Of a DNA stretch of 64,000 nt, positions 54,572-64,000 are shown in pieces. A model generated the notes under the pieces. It saw only the letters and a program-made list of their open reading frames with translations, did not search any database and was not told the DNA's origin. The number at the start of each line of letters is the position of its first letter. Positions within the stretch are counted from its first letter, which is position 1. The stretch is taken from the NCBI RefSeq assembly GCF_026212465.1, contig NC_080058.1:19549041-19613040 (forward strand), in the 5' to 3' direction. A program made the position numbers and the translations under genes. This stretch comes from Amaranthus tricolor. Taxonomy: Eukaryota > Streptophyta > Magnoliopsida > Caryophyllales > Amaranthaceae.

Positions 54572-54584
54572 TATGTTGTTCCCT

Positions 54585-56282
54585 TTTGGTACACTGGTCC
54601 TTCAGATGGCCAGTTTTCCCACAAAAGGAACAGATTATGTCACTTGGGAGATCAACTTAAACCTTCTTCTTGTTAATCTTAATGTAATTTAGCCCTTTTG
54701 AATTTTTACTTTTGGCATCTTGAATCCATTTGGGAGTAATTTTGATTTCCCCTTTTTCTCTTGAATTTAATTCAAGCTCTTTCTTATCATTGATGATACG
54801 ATTGGATTCTAGATTATTTTCAAATTTTGAAAATCATTACACAAATCTTTAGTAGATGCATCATTTTATTCCTTATTCAAACCTAATAATTTGTATTGCG
54901 TTAACTCAACATTAAGAATAGATTTTCCTTTTTAACTCTTTCCATATTTTCCTTTAGAATTGTGTTTTGGTCCAACAAATCGAAAAATCTGTTTTGGACA
55001 TCGCATCTAAAGGTGTTTATGTAGGAAATATGGTCTTTACTTATCTTGAGCTCCTTTTTCAATTGGAGACACTTATCATTACAATTTTCTAGTTTGACTT
55101 GTGTCTCATTTTGCAACTCTATTAATTTATTTTTACTTAATTTGGATGGATGGACAGAAAATGGGTTAGAAGTATTTACCTGCATTTCTTTGGATTTCTC
55201 CTCCTTGCTTTCATGCGTGGCCATGAGACATGCAGTTTCTTCCTCTTCGGGAATTTCAGTTTCATTATCACTTTCTGATTCTCCCCATGCTGCAATCATG
55301 GATTTACGAAAGTCGGTCTTGTTAAAATTTCCTTTGCTTAGCAGTCTTCCTGAATCCCTTGGCTTTCCCTTGCCCTTTTCATTTTTCCACATTGGGCATT
55401 CATTGATGAAGTGTACGGTACTACCACATTTGTGGCACTCAAGGTTGGATTTTGTTCTTCTTTCTTTGTTGTTCCTTTGATTTGAATACCTGCTGTTCCT
55501 GAAGAACTTCTTGAATTTTTGTACCAGCATAGCAGCCTCCTCCTCATCACATTCGGATTCCTCATGTTCTGGTGTTGCCAGGGCCAGTCCCTTGTTTCTG
55601 GAACTGTCTGCTGTTCCAAAGTGTAATTCATGAGTCATTAGGGAACCTGCCAACTCTTCCAGATTAAATGTTGTGAAATCTTTGGACTTCTGTATGGCAG
55701 TAACCTTGGCTCTCCAGCGCTCGTCTTGAGGGAGGCTCCTTAGAATTTTTCTTGTTCATCGGTGGGAATTATTCTTCCAAGAGAGACAAGTTCTTTTATG
55801 ATGTTAGTGAACCTTGTAAACATCTTTTGGATGCTTTCTCTTGGTTCCATAACAAATCTTTCATATTTAGACATCAACAAGTCTATTTTTGAACGTTTAA
55901 CTTCACTTGTTCCCTCATGGGTAACAGCCAACAGGTCCCAAATCTGCTTGGCAGATTTGCACCCCATTATTCGATTATGTTCATTTGGTCCAAGACCATA
56001 GTGAAGTAAATTTATGGCAAGAGCATTTATTTCCATCTTTTGAAAATCTTCTTTTTCAAATTCGGTTATGGGTTTAGGAACAATTTCATTATTGGAGTTC
56101 GTAGTAGTTACCTCAAAGTCTCCAATTTCGATAACTCTCCAAACTTGATAATTTTCCGCTTTGATGAAGATCTCCATCCTATTCTTCCAATAAGTGTAGA
56201 ATTTTCCATCAAACATGGGTGACCTTTCAGTAGAGGACCCTTCTTCCGTTAGCTCGTTCATAATTGACATCTCTAGAAACAC
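54585..56282 (-). pseudogene. gag: Element B gag (capsid/nucleocapsid), one main frameshift
   Basis: It starts at ATG 56,282 (MFLEMSIMNELTEEGSSTER). The UBN2-type gag domain is nearly intact (FDGKFYTYWKNRMEIFIKAE, KSAKQIWDLLAVTHEGTSEV, TRFTNIIKELVSLGRIIPTD), until a small deletion at about 55,740 ends the frame. The next frame, from 55,653, carries the first zinc knuckle CHKCGSTVHFINEC (intact CX2CX4HX4C), the acidic hinge, and a coiled-coil-like stretch (LKENMERVKKENLF) to 54,901. A second intact knuckle, CSFCGKTGHLKDQC, lies at 54,591-54,632. Two knuckles and a long C-terminal extension fit Sirevirus-type Gag, which forms particles and binds element RNA. Confidence 0.9.
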
Positions 56283-56324
56283 CAGAATTCTGACCTCAAG
56301 GTTTCCTAATCAAATGGGAACAGG

Positions 56325-56336
56325 GCTCTGATACCA
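56325..56336 (-). other. Element B primer-binding site (initiator tRNA-Met)
   Basis: On the element strand TGGTATCAGAGC sits 2 nt after the 5' LTR, the consensus copia PBS for initiator methionine tRNA. Confidence 0.92.
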
Positions 56337-56338
56337 AT

Positions 56339-57855
56339 TGTAGACTAGGTCAGAGATAGGAACAACAACAAGAGGGGGGGGGTGAATTGTTGTTGTTACA
56401 AGTTTAAGCGTTTTTGCCCTGTTTTTGCGGAATTAAATAAAATAAATAAAGCTTAAACTTAGAGCGAAATAACGAAAGAGACAACACGAGTTTTACGTGG
56501 AAACCTTCTAGACCTAATTAGAAGAAAAAACCACGACTCCACGAGATTTCTAAACTCTTCGCTATGTTTAATGCAACTCGTTACAATTACATCAAACACC
56601 TTGCTTCAGTAGAAGCGCTTCAACTAGGCCAACTTCTCTCTCCAATTACATCACTCAAAGCAATTCTCTTAGCTTCACTAAAACCTAAACATTTCGCTAG
56701 CTTCACTAAAAGCTATCTAATTCCCCCTTGACTCACCCAAGTCTAGTTACAATTTCTCTCTCAAGAACCCTTACAAAAAGGATAAAATTCTCTAAAATAA
56801 AATCAATGAGTTGCACAAGAAAATATTATAAAATTAATTAGCGTTTTTAAAACAAAATATTTCTTGTAAATATTCCAAAAATATCGCATAAATTGATAAA
56901 GCTCATATGTTGGATACATTGAGGAACAGCCTAATAGATCACTATTTATAGAATCAAGTTCCCTAATAAAAAGGAAGAAACCAACCACTATTCCCTTATC
57001 CCAAATAATAAGTAGAATAATGTGGATCTTAAGATCCAAGGATATCCTACGGTTAATATCTCAAAATCGGTATTTATCTTGACAAATTCAAGTGCACGGT
57101 TATCCTAATAATAACCATTGTTCCCATAAACTAACAATAGGCAAATCAGCTACTGTTCCCTTTTACTAATAATAGCAGCAGTTCTCATATACTAAAATTA
57201 GTTGCAGTTCCCTTTTTCCAATAATAACCACGGGTACTTAAAACTAATTATAGTCACGGTTATACTTTGCTTATAATAGGGACGGTTACCTATTTACTAA
57301 TATTAGGGATGGTTACCTATTTACTAATATTAAGGATGATTATTCTAATAATAGCTAAGGCTTCCTTAACATCAGCTGATGTTCCTATATTTAGCCAATT
57401 TAATTATTCAGTAAATATAGACACTAAATTAAAGGCTTATAAAATCGTTAGATATTTTTGGAAAATACTTTGCCAATTAACTTTAATAATTTATAAATGC
57501 AACAAATTAACTTTATTTAATACATCAACTAAAAATAAAAAATATAATTAAAAACAGAATTTCAGTGGACGTATAATAAGCCGACATCAATCCAGGAACA
57601 GTGTGCTTTCTCCAATTTCCAGTTTTGTTAGAACATCAAACTTCGGAACAGTTTACCTCTTGTCTACATTTGACATCCTAAGCGGTCTACTCTTCTAACA
57701 TCTTTTGGATCCTTTTGACACATACATTTTCATAGACCAAGTCATAGGTACTAGCAATGATCATAGTCAAGACCGGATATCGACCTGCACACAATCTCTA
57801 AAACATATTCGTTTACATAAAGTGCAGTCATCATCAAAACTCAAGAGGTCCAACA
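56339..57855 (-). repeat. Element B 5' LTR
   Basis: 1,517 bp; on the element strand it runs TGTTGGACCTCTTGAG ... AGTCTACA. It pairs with 46,585-48,127. Frames such as 57,267-57,551 are LTR noise. Confidence 0.95.
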
Positions 57856-57860
57856 AAAAG
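57856..57860. repeat. Target-site duplication of element B, right copy (AAAAG)
   Basis: AAAAG directly follows CCAACA of the B LTR and repeats 46,580-46,584. Element A's third-ORF sequence continues immediately afterwards. Confidence 0.93.
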
Positions 57861-58264
57861 TATTAGGCTTGCTTTTAAAGGGAAGCGTCCTGTGGTGAGT
57901 TTAGATGATGACTCCTCTACACACACCTCCCATGAGCCTAAATAGACAACTCCTCCTTTACCAAAAACTTGATGCATTACCTTCACCACACATTCCATCA
58001 CCACCACCTTCACCTATTCCTTGTACACCACCACCAACCACCACACCTAATTCACCAGGTTTTTGTTTCACTGGTTTTGCTAATCCTATGCTTGATAATT
58101 TACTTGTTCTTCAGTCTCAAATCCATTCTTTCCTAGATGAAGTGCGCGTAATCTTTGCATCACTCTCTGATCAGCTTACACAAATGGAGACTCGTCTCAG
58201 TGCCAAGCTTGACACACTAGAGGTGCAGACTGAGTATGTAGATGAAGATGAACCTGCTGTTTGA
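57861..58264 (+). pseudogene. Element A third ORF, 3' portion after the element B insertion
   Basis: This piece directly continues the frame left at 46,579. RLAFKGKRPVVSLDDDSS parallels element B's RLASKGKRPVVILDDDST, followed by a Pro-rich stretch (SPHIPSPPPSPIPCTPPP) and a heptad-like helix (LSDQLTQMETRLSAKLDTLE), ending TEYVDEDEPAV with TGA at 58,262-58,264. An internal stop near 57,943 is additional decay. The match to B's 49,045-49,425 proves that the two halves belong to one ORF split by B. The conserved C-terminal helix suggests oligomerisation, but its role is unknown. Confidence 0.85.
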
Positions 58265-59197
58265 TCCTTCTCCTTACTATATTTCCCTCATGATGCTTCA
58301 CTCTTCAAACAAACAAGTTATCTTAATATTTCTCGGGTGAACCAATATAGTTACACGATGTAATTTGATACAATTTTTCTTAACTGCTGCTACCATAGTC
58401 TGTGACACTTAAACTGTTGCATATTTTGATTGCATAATTCAATATTTGCTTTTCATCACTGCTCCTATTTGCTTACCTTTTTGATTGCTATACTTATATA
58501 GTTAGTGCTGTTGTATGAATGCTCCTCTCCTTTTTGAATAATGTCAAAAGGGGGAATATATACACAAACTTATATTGTATGCTTGATGAATTAGTTCAGA
58601 ACCATCACATTGTTTTGCCTAAGGAATATGGTGCATGCTTTCATGATCTGATTCATTCTTAAACTCTATCAGTTACATCCCTTGATTAATATACTCTAAA
58701 ATGCTTTAACATATTTTAAATGTAATGTTTTGATCTAAAACTTGTTGAAATAGTTATAATGCACTAATAACGAATTATATATAAGCTCTGATGATTTGAT
58801 AATATTATGTTCAGGCTTTATGCTCTGATATGTTTGCATTTGATTAAATGTATGCTCTAATTAAATTTTTGAATATATGCTCTGATCAGTTACAATTTTG
58901 TCTATTTTAAATTGGTAACACTAAGTATCTTAGTAATTTATGTTGTTTAGTTATAGGTTTATCTTAAAGACATAAGCAATGAACTTTTATGAATTAATTT
59001 GAATGCTTTGATTATGCTTATGTTGTCTTTAATAATTCTAAACATTAGAGTAATTTTTTTTGTTATATATGCTTGGTAAATTATATTGTAACAAATTGAT
59101 TTGCTAAGTTATATAGAGTAACTTTAATCTCTGGCATGCTCTATGACTTTAGTTTTACTCTTTTTGTTTAAGTTTGTTTAAAATTTTGTCATCATCA
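58265..59197 (+). other. Element A noncoding region between third ORF and 3' LTR
   Basis: AT-rich sequence with repeated TATGCTCTGAT-like phrases and a first polypurine tract, CAAAAGGGGGAATA, at about 58,545-58,558. This is ~650 bp upstream of the 3' tract and in the same place as in element B. Confidence 0.75.
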
Positions 59198-59210
59198 AAA
59201 AGGGGGAATT
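59198..59210 (+). other. Element A 3' polypurine tract
   Basis: AAAAGGGGGAATT directly precedes the 3' LTR start TGTTGGCTTT at 59,211, where plus-strand DNA synthesis would begin. Confidence 0.9.
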
Positions 59211-60790
59211 TGTTGGCTTTCTTAGGTTTTGATGATGACTACACTCTATATAAACAAATGTACTTTAGAGATTGTATGCAGGTCGATATCCGTTCGTGAT
59301 TAAGATCGTTGATAGTGCCTATGACTTAGTCTATGAACATTGTACATGTCAAATGTATCCAAGGAAGTTAGATATGGTAAATCGCTTAGGATGTTAAATG
59401 TAGACAGGAGGTCTACTGTTCCCAAGTTTGATGATCTGACGTTACTGGAAAATTGAGACAGTGCTCTGTTCCCAGACTGGAGTCTGGAGAATTTACGTCA
59501 ACTGGAAAATTCTGTTAATTGTATTTTCTGTTTTTTTAGTTGATGTATTAATTAAAATTAATTTGTTGCATTATTTATTTAATAAGTTAATTGGCAAAAT
59601 ATTTTTTTAAACCACCTTAAAACAACCGTACGCTTTTCTAAGAATGGAATATTTCTCTCCTTATTTTTCTCCTTTAAAATAGTTTGTATTTTGGATCTAA
59701 TTAAGAGAAAAACCATTTTGCCTATTCTTAGGAAAAATAAACTGTAGCTATTTACTTGTAAATCAAGCTTCCACCTATTTATCTTGTAATCAGGAATTAA
59801 CCATGGGTTTTTACTCTTTAGATCTAAGATCCACTTAATTCTCCTTAATATTAGGAATAAACTTAATTCTCCTTAATATTAGGAATAAGGAATTAATGGG
59901 TAATCATTCTTTTTTATTAGCTATTTGAATTCCTATAAAAAGGGAACTTGATTCAACTGAAATGTGCAAGCCAAAAAGAGTCCATACGTGAGATTAATAT
60001 TAATAAGAATTATTTTTGTTCCAAAATTGCCGGTTAATTTATACACTAGTGGAAAAAACCTCATTTGTTGCGGTTTTTTGGCCATTATTTGCTGCGGTTA
60101 TGGCCTCAAGCAATAGTGATAGCAGCAAATAGCCTATTTTAAATGCTGTGGTTAAAAACCGCAGCAAAAAAGTGTATTATTTGCTGAAATAAGTGGTATT
60201 ATTTGCTGCGGTCAGCCCCCAAAACCGCAGCAATTGTTTGGCTTTTTTTTTCTTATTCTTTTTCCTATTTATTGCTGCGTATATACAATAACCGCAGCAA
60301 ATAATAAGCAGCAAATACGTTTTTTTTCCACTAGTGATAATATTTTCTTGTGCAACTCTTTAATTTTATCTTTAAGAATTTATCCTTTGTAAAGGGTTTT
60401 TGAGAGAATTGTTGTAACTAGACTTGCGTAAGTCTAGGGGAGAATTAGAAAGCTTCGAGTGAAGCTAAAGAAGAGAGAAGCTTCGAGTGAAGCTAGAGAA
60501 AGAGAAAGAGAAGTTATGTGTATTTGTTTTATGTAATTGTAACTAATTGCCTAAAACATATTAGAGAGTTTTGAAATCCCGAGGGGTCGTGGTTTTTTTC
60601 TTATATTTAGGCCTAGAAGGTTTCCATGTAAAATTGTGTAGTCTCTTTTACTTTTTCGCATTAAGTCTAAGTTTTAATTCCGCAATCTAATTCCGCAAAA
60701 ACAGGGCTAAAATACTTAAACTTATTAAAATAACAATTCACTGCCCTCCCCCCCTCTTGTTGTCGTTGACCATCTCTAATAGTTTCTACA
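59211..60790 (+). repeat. Element A 3' LTR (with MITE insertion)
   Basis: It runs TGTTGGCTTTCTTAGG ... AGTTTCTACA, 1,580 bp including a 293 bp MITE. It supplies the LTR start that the 5' copy lost. A 29 bp tandem duplication (ACTTAATTCTCCTTAATATT) occurs at about 59,833-59,890. The sequence after the LTR is CAATA. Confidence 0.93.
60044..60336. mobile_element. CACTA-type MITE, complete (293 bp), 3 bp TSD
   Basis: Terminal inverted repeats CACTAGTGGAAAAAA and a T-run ending CCACTAGTG, flanked by ATA on both sides (60,041-60,043 and 60,337-60,339). Element A's 5' LTR has TTTATAATATTTTC at the same place with one ATA, so the empty site is present in the same window. The interior is noncoding with repeated GCTGCGGTT / AACCGCAGC motifs. 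CACTA ends plus a 3 bp duplication identify the superfamily. Confidence 0.93.
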
Positions 60791-61338
60791 CAATAAGAAA
60801 ACAACATAACAATCTTTCTTTGGGAACATATGGCTTATTTAAGTTGAGATTTTATTCAATCCTCTTGGGTGAACTGTCAGACCACTTTTTAGGATATTCA
60901 GTTTTCTTTGATATGGTTGCAACAACATTTATCCCAACACTTAATCTATCAGTTTTGACCGACGGATTTAGTGTGCTTGGCTCATCGTTGCAAAATGCAA
61001 ACCGATACATTATGAATAGGTGTGAAAGTATATCCTATAGCTCCTTTACCAGTATGCTCCCTGTTCTCATTTTCACAAACTCAAGAAAGTGAATAGTCCA
61101 CTACACCTCCCATTTTAATCTTAGAAAATTGATCCCCCATCACCTGATATTTCTGGTGGAAATGCATATCATCCTTATTTAATAATAACAAAGATACTGA
61201 GTGTATGCAAAAATTTTCTTCCATAATTTTCTTCTTGGCCCTCCATTTGCTCATCATTTTGATGTTTTCTATGAAAGGATGTGATTTTTGGTTAATATAC
61301 ATTGAAAAAACTTTTAAATGTCAAAACCAAGATGTTCT
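60791..61338. other. Unique sequence downstream of element A, no gene assigned
   Basis: Open stretches exist on both strands (for example 60,757-61,092 plus, which starts in the LTR), but none shows a recognisable domain or clear splice logic. Confidence 0.4.
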
Positions 61339-61980
61339 TAACATTGCATTGTACTTCTATTAGGTATTTCTGTAGGATTGAACATAGTAGCTTGCTGCTG
61401 AATATTGCTTTGAATGCTTACTGTCATGGTCTCAATGTTTGTAGTTTTACCACTTTATAGGAACACAAGAATCTGCCAGTGCAAAACAATTAATTAAGGA
61501 GCACCATAAAGGTATAAAACCCAAACTCTATGATGCTCATGGAACACACATATTACTGAATGTCTGATCTCTCGATGAGTAACTTCTCCATTTTCTTCAC
61601 ATGATTCTAGCTCATATTGTTTGTTAATTTCTTCACCACGGCGTACTTCTAAAAGTTGGGTATGTTTCCCATCACTTTCTTGATTTTCACAAGTATGTTC
61701 AATTCTAACACTATTAGCAAGGCCTTGATGTAAAGCAGCATTGTTATTTTCAGAAGGTGCAATGACAAAACCTGTTTATAGAAGACACCTCTAGATCACT
61801 GAGGTAATGAGAATCTCATGTATCAGTCACAGTAACCTCCCCATCTTCTTCACGAAACACATTAGCTTTACCTGATCCTAAGTGAAACTGGGGTGTATGT
61901 AGTTGCACAATTTTAGTGTTATGGTCAGATGATGAGATAGATGCTGTTAAAATGTGAGCATCTATACTCAACAAAGCCAT
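61339..61980 (-). pseudogene. Unrecognised split gene, three exon-like pieces
   Basis: On the minus strand, 61,980-61,815 reads MALLSIDAHILTASISSSDH and then FREEDGEVTVTDT to a stop. 61,771-61,530, after an acceptor-like ATAAACAG, reads FVIAPSENNNAALHQGLANS, later YELESCEENGEVTHREIRHS. 61,472-61,339, after TTTGCACTGGCAG, ends SNIQQQATMFNPTEIPNRST and MQC with a stop. Phrases EEDGEVT and EENGEVT recur in neighbouring pieces, suggesting an internal repeat. The composition is that of a low-complexity nuclear protein, but I recognise no domain and do not assign a function. An in-frame stop at the start of the last piece suggests decay or a wrong splice choice. Confidence 0.4.
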
Positions 61981-61989
61981 TTTCGAATC

Positions 61990-62880
61990 TGATCACTGTG
62001 CTTCCACAAAATCCTCGACAACCTACATATTCTCATATGAACAATAAACTAAATGATGAATATCTAAGCAACATTACTAAGAAGTGAGGCTTCATTAAGA
62101 AACGCATTCTACTGCTAATTAATATTTCAAGGGTAATATCAACATATGGCGTTCACACAAAAGCAATATGATTCTTGCATCAAATTGTTCCATCATGCTT
62201 TCCTAAGATATGGTTCGCATAATGAACCACACATATACGTGCCAGAATGTTGTAAACAAGGATGAGAGTCCTCAAAGTATCATAAGCTTAGAACAAGATA
62301 TTTAGAGCAAATTCCATCTGAGAATTTGGAGTTTCTAATAAGGGAAAAATAGTTTCTCAGAGATATCATTCACTTAATTTAGTACATAGAACTTTTTGCA
62401 TTGACAACTACCATATTTTCGTTCCACTTCCAGGTTGTCTAGCAAGAAAAAAAATAACATCAAGAACATGAAACATAGTAAAACAACATAAAAAAATTCT
62501 GACGACCTCTTTCATGGAAAATCTAATCATCTTGAAAACCATAAAACTTACAAGTATCAGAATCATTCCTACTTTAAAAAATGACAAAGTAAACGGAAAA
62601 AAGGTCTGACTACTGCACATCATACTACTCTCCATCGAATGCTCTAAAAAAACAACCAACAATCAAACAACATATAATACTGAAGTTGTACAACATTGAA
62701 GCAAAACCATAAGCAAATTATACATTGTAATCCTAAAAGAACCAAAATTTATCAAGCCGATAGCAATAAGCACAACAATATAAACCATAATAGGTCAATA
62801 ATAATTACAAAAGAGTGTTATCATTATACAATTTACAGTACACAGCCTATTACAAGAAATAATTCTTACAAGATAACTAA
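61990..62880. other. AT-rich noncoding stretch
   Basis: I see no domain, terminal repeat or tandem structure. The frame at 62,408-62,662 (minus) is hydrophobic AT-rich noise. Confidence 0.45.
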
Positions 62881-63061
62881 ATGTTGGATACATTCAGTTT
62901 TGCTATGCATTCTATTGCCAGGGACATTTAAAATTTTCAAGAAACCATCAAATTTGCTGCTAAGGTTGATATGCATAATCTTCAAGAGCATATTTTTGGT
63001 CGGAGATCATAGTCTCCGCAAGATGCTATACAAGTTCTTGACATTGTCCTTCGTTCTACTA
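62881..63061 (+). pseudogene. ARGONAUTE N-terminal fragment, inverted second copy
   Basis: This plus-strand piece encodes decayed AGO sequence: FSFAMHSIARDI, a stop, NFQETIKFAAKVDMHNLQEH, IFGRRS, a stop, then SPQDAIQVLDIVLRSTK. The segment 'IKFAAKVDMHNLQ...GR...PQDAIQVLDIVLR' is the conserved end of the AGO N domain and linker L1 that precedes DUF1785 and PAZ. It is nearly the reverse complement of 63,464-63,652, so the two form inverted arms of ~180 bp around a ~400 bp loop. No other AGO exons lie on this strand. Confidence 0.75.
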
Positions 63062-63214
63062 AAACACCATAATAGACTAAATCATCAACCTCCCTTCCTC
63101 CTTCTAAAAAAAGTTGGAAAATCATGAGGAAGCTAAATAAGATGGGTAATGCAAAGTGATGATGCCACAGGAAGCAAATGCAATCTATGTTTCGTAGGGG
63201 GAGGAGGAAGTGCA

Positions 63215-63890
63215 TAAGTGGAGGGAATCAGAGACTCAACATCTATAAGAAAAACACACTCGTCGGTCAAATGCTTTGATAGTAACCCCTCTAACATTCT
63301 AAACCTTCTCCAAGATTCCATATACCCAAATTCACAGAAAAGAATGATCTTCCAATCACAGCATACCTACACAAGCGAAATCATCAACATAATCAACAAG
63401 AAAACAAGCAGTACATAATTAAGCAAGTTAAGAGCATGGAATTATAGATGATTACTCTGGTGGCTTAGTAGCACGAAGGACAATGTCAAGAACTTGTATA
63501 GCATCTTACGGAGACTATGATCTCCGACCAAAAATATACTCTTGAAGATTATGTTTTTTTAAACCTTAGCAGAAAATTTGATGGTTTCTTGAATTTTTTC
63601 AATGTCCTTGGCAATAGAATTCATAGCAAAATTAAATTTATCCAAAAAACATAGTAGTATGTTTCAGCCAATACTGGATTTATAAAAATACTACTTTTCT
63701 TCTATAATTTATTGCCATTTTAAAGAATTCAAAAATCAGTACATGGTCACGTATTCATCATCATATATCTTATTTTTTGCCCCTTTAGTCATCTTATTAC
63801 CATCATATGCTGGAACGCATTTCCCCAAATAAATCTTGTGAACCTTTAGAAGTTTACTCAGTATTTCTCTGCTAAATTTCCAGCATGATG
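63215..63890 (-). pseudogene. ARGONAUTE pseudogene, N domain to DUF1785 region
   Basis: On the minus strand, 63,890-63,800 gives ILSKLLKVHKIYLGKCVPAY and DGNK (AGO 'LVKLYKxSHLGxRxPAYDG'). 63,652-63,464 gives KFNFAMNSIAKDIEKIQETI and KFSAKV, then NLQEYIFGRRS and DAIQVLDIVLRATKPPE. After an intron-like gap ending TTGTGTAG, 63,366-63,215 gives AVIGRSFFSVNLGIWNLGEG, LEC, a stop, RGYYQSI, a stop, PT. These match the conserved AGO order (N domain, L1, then GRSFFS...GEGLE.WRG..QSIRPT). Several stops and frameshifts make it dead, and the retained intron indicates a DNA-level rather than retro-copy. AGOs bind small RNAs for silencing. PAZ and PIWI are not in the window, and the upstream end may extend past 64,000. 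Confidence 0.82.
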
Positions 63891-64000
63891 TTGATCTGAT
63901 TAATTTAAAGCTCACTCAACGCTTTTGTGGAAATGCTTATTGCTATAGAAACTTTGACGCAGCAATTGATGACTATTGCAATATATATCCGATAGAATTT

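Larger units (their letters stand above)
46585..57855 (-). mobile_element. Copia element B, full-length with both LTRs, nested in element A
   Basis: An 11.27 kb element of the same family as A, in reverse orientation. In its own direction: 5' LTR (56,339-57,855), PBS (56,325-56,336), gag (to about 54,585), pol (to 51,249), third ORF (50,880-49,045), upstream purine tract (~48,746), 3' purine tract (48,129-48,142), 3' LTR (46,585-48,127). AAAAG duplications on both sides show direct integration into A's third ORF. Its frames are longer than A's, fitting a younger insertion, but stops, frameshifts and changed catalytic residues make it non-autonomous. Confidence 0.95.
38681..60790 (+). mobile_element. 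Copia element A (Sirevirus-like Ty1/copia), interrupted by element B
   Basis: Parts in order: 5' LTR lacking its start (38,681-39,816), PBS, gag (39,884-~41,560), pol (41,562-44,708), third ORF (45,263-46,579), then element B at 46,585-57,855, the rest of the third ORF (57,861-58,264), two purine tracts, and the 3' LTR (59,211-60,790). The pol order PR-IN-RT-RNase H is the copia order. Long LTRs, a UBN2-type gag with two zinc knuckles, an additional ORF after pol and more than one polypurine tract together point to the Sirevirus lineage. Without B and one copy of its target duplication, A spans about 10.8 kb. It is non-functional. The left target duplication is lost in the (TA)n tract; the sequence to the right is CAATA. 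Confidence 0.9.

Noticed and set aside
62408..63321. Frames at 62,408-62,662 (-), 62,696-63,127 (+), 62,982-63,215 (-) as genes
   Set aside because: The first is AT-rich noise; the others run through or beside the decayed AGO arms in wrong frames.

Overview
This is nuclear DNA of a flowering plant, probably from pericentromeric or otherwise heterochromatic sequence. The evidence is a long ~170 bp satellite array, Sirevirus-type Ty1/copia elements, CACTA, hAT, Stowaway and Helitron pieces, and split plant genes (Ulp1-type SUMO protease, ARGONAUTE). I see no bacterial genes, tRNA, rRNA or CRISPR array. I cannot name the species.

Layout. 1-23,285: head-to-tail ~170 bp satellite (roughly 135 monomers, one 100-N gap) with nested higher-order repeats of ~853 bp (5-mer), 1,702 bp (10-mer) and 2,719-2,724 bp (16-mer), most regular between about 5.3 and 17.7 kb. 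23,286-26,312: pieces of two CACTA elements separated by a (TA)n tract; the first carries the 3' end of a Ulp1-type protease gene. 26,313-29,720: 3' end of a probable Ty3/gypsy element with a ~2.95 kb LTR holding a Stowaway MITE, an (AAT)n tract and a SINE-like copy. 29,775-31,630: hAT transposase relic on the minus strand. 31,633-32,103: CACTA terminus running into an interrupted (TA)n tract. 32,400-33,661: seven decayed copies of the same satellite in the opposite orientation, ending at a Helitron 3' terminus. 34,311-35,006: a tandem duplication and a complete Stowaway MITE. About 35,772-37,800: a split, probably decayed Ulp1-type SUMO protease gene.

37,961-60,790 is the most informative part. 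Copia element A (plus strand) has lost the first ~128 bp of its 5' LTR next to a 714 bp (TA)n tract. Its third ORF is interrupted at 46,585 by a full-length element B of the same family on the minus strand (46,585-57,855), flanked by a clean 5 bp target duplication (AAAAG). A resumes at 57,861 and ends with its 3' LTR at 60,790. That LTR carries a 293 bp CACTA MITE, and A's own 5' LTR preserves the empty site. Both elements show PBS, gag with two zinc knuckles, PR-IN-RT-RNase H, a third ORF, two polypurine tracts and LTRs, and both are broken by stops and frameshifts.

60,791-64,000: fragments of an unrecognised split gene on the minus strand, then an ARGONAUTE pseudogene on the minus strand with a second, inverted copy of its N-terminal segment ~400 bp away.

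Order of events that can be read: A inserted first; B later inserted into A; a MITE entered A's 3' LTR; (TA)n and poly-G tracts then grew at several element edges. The best candidates for something new are the layered satellite with its inverted decayed relative, and the ARGONAUTE-derived inverted repeat.
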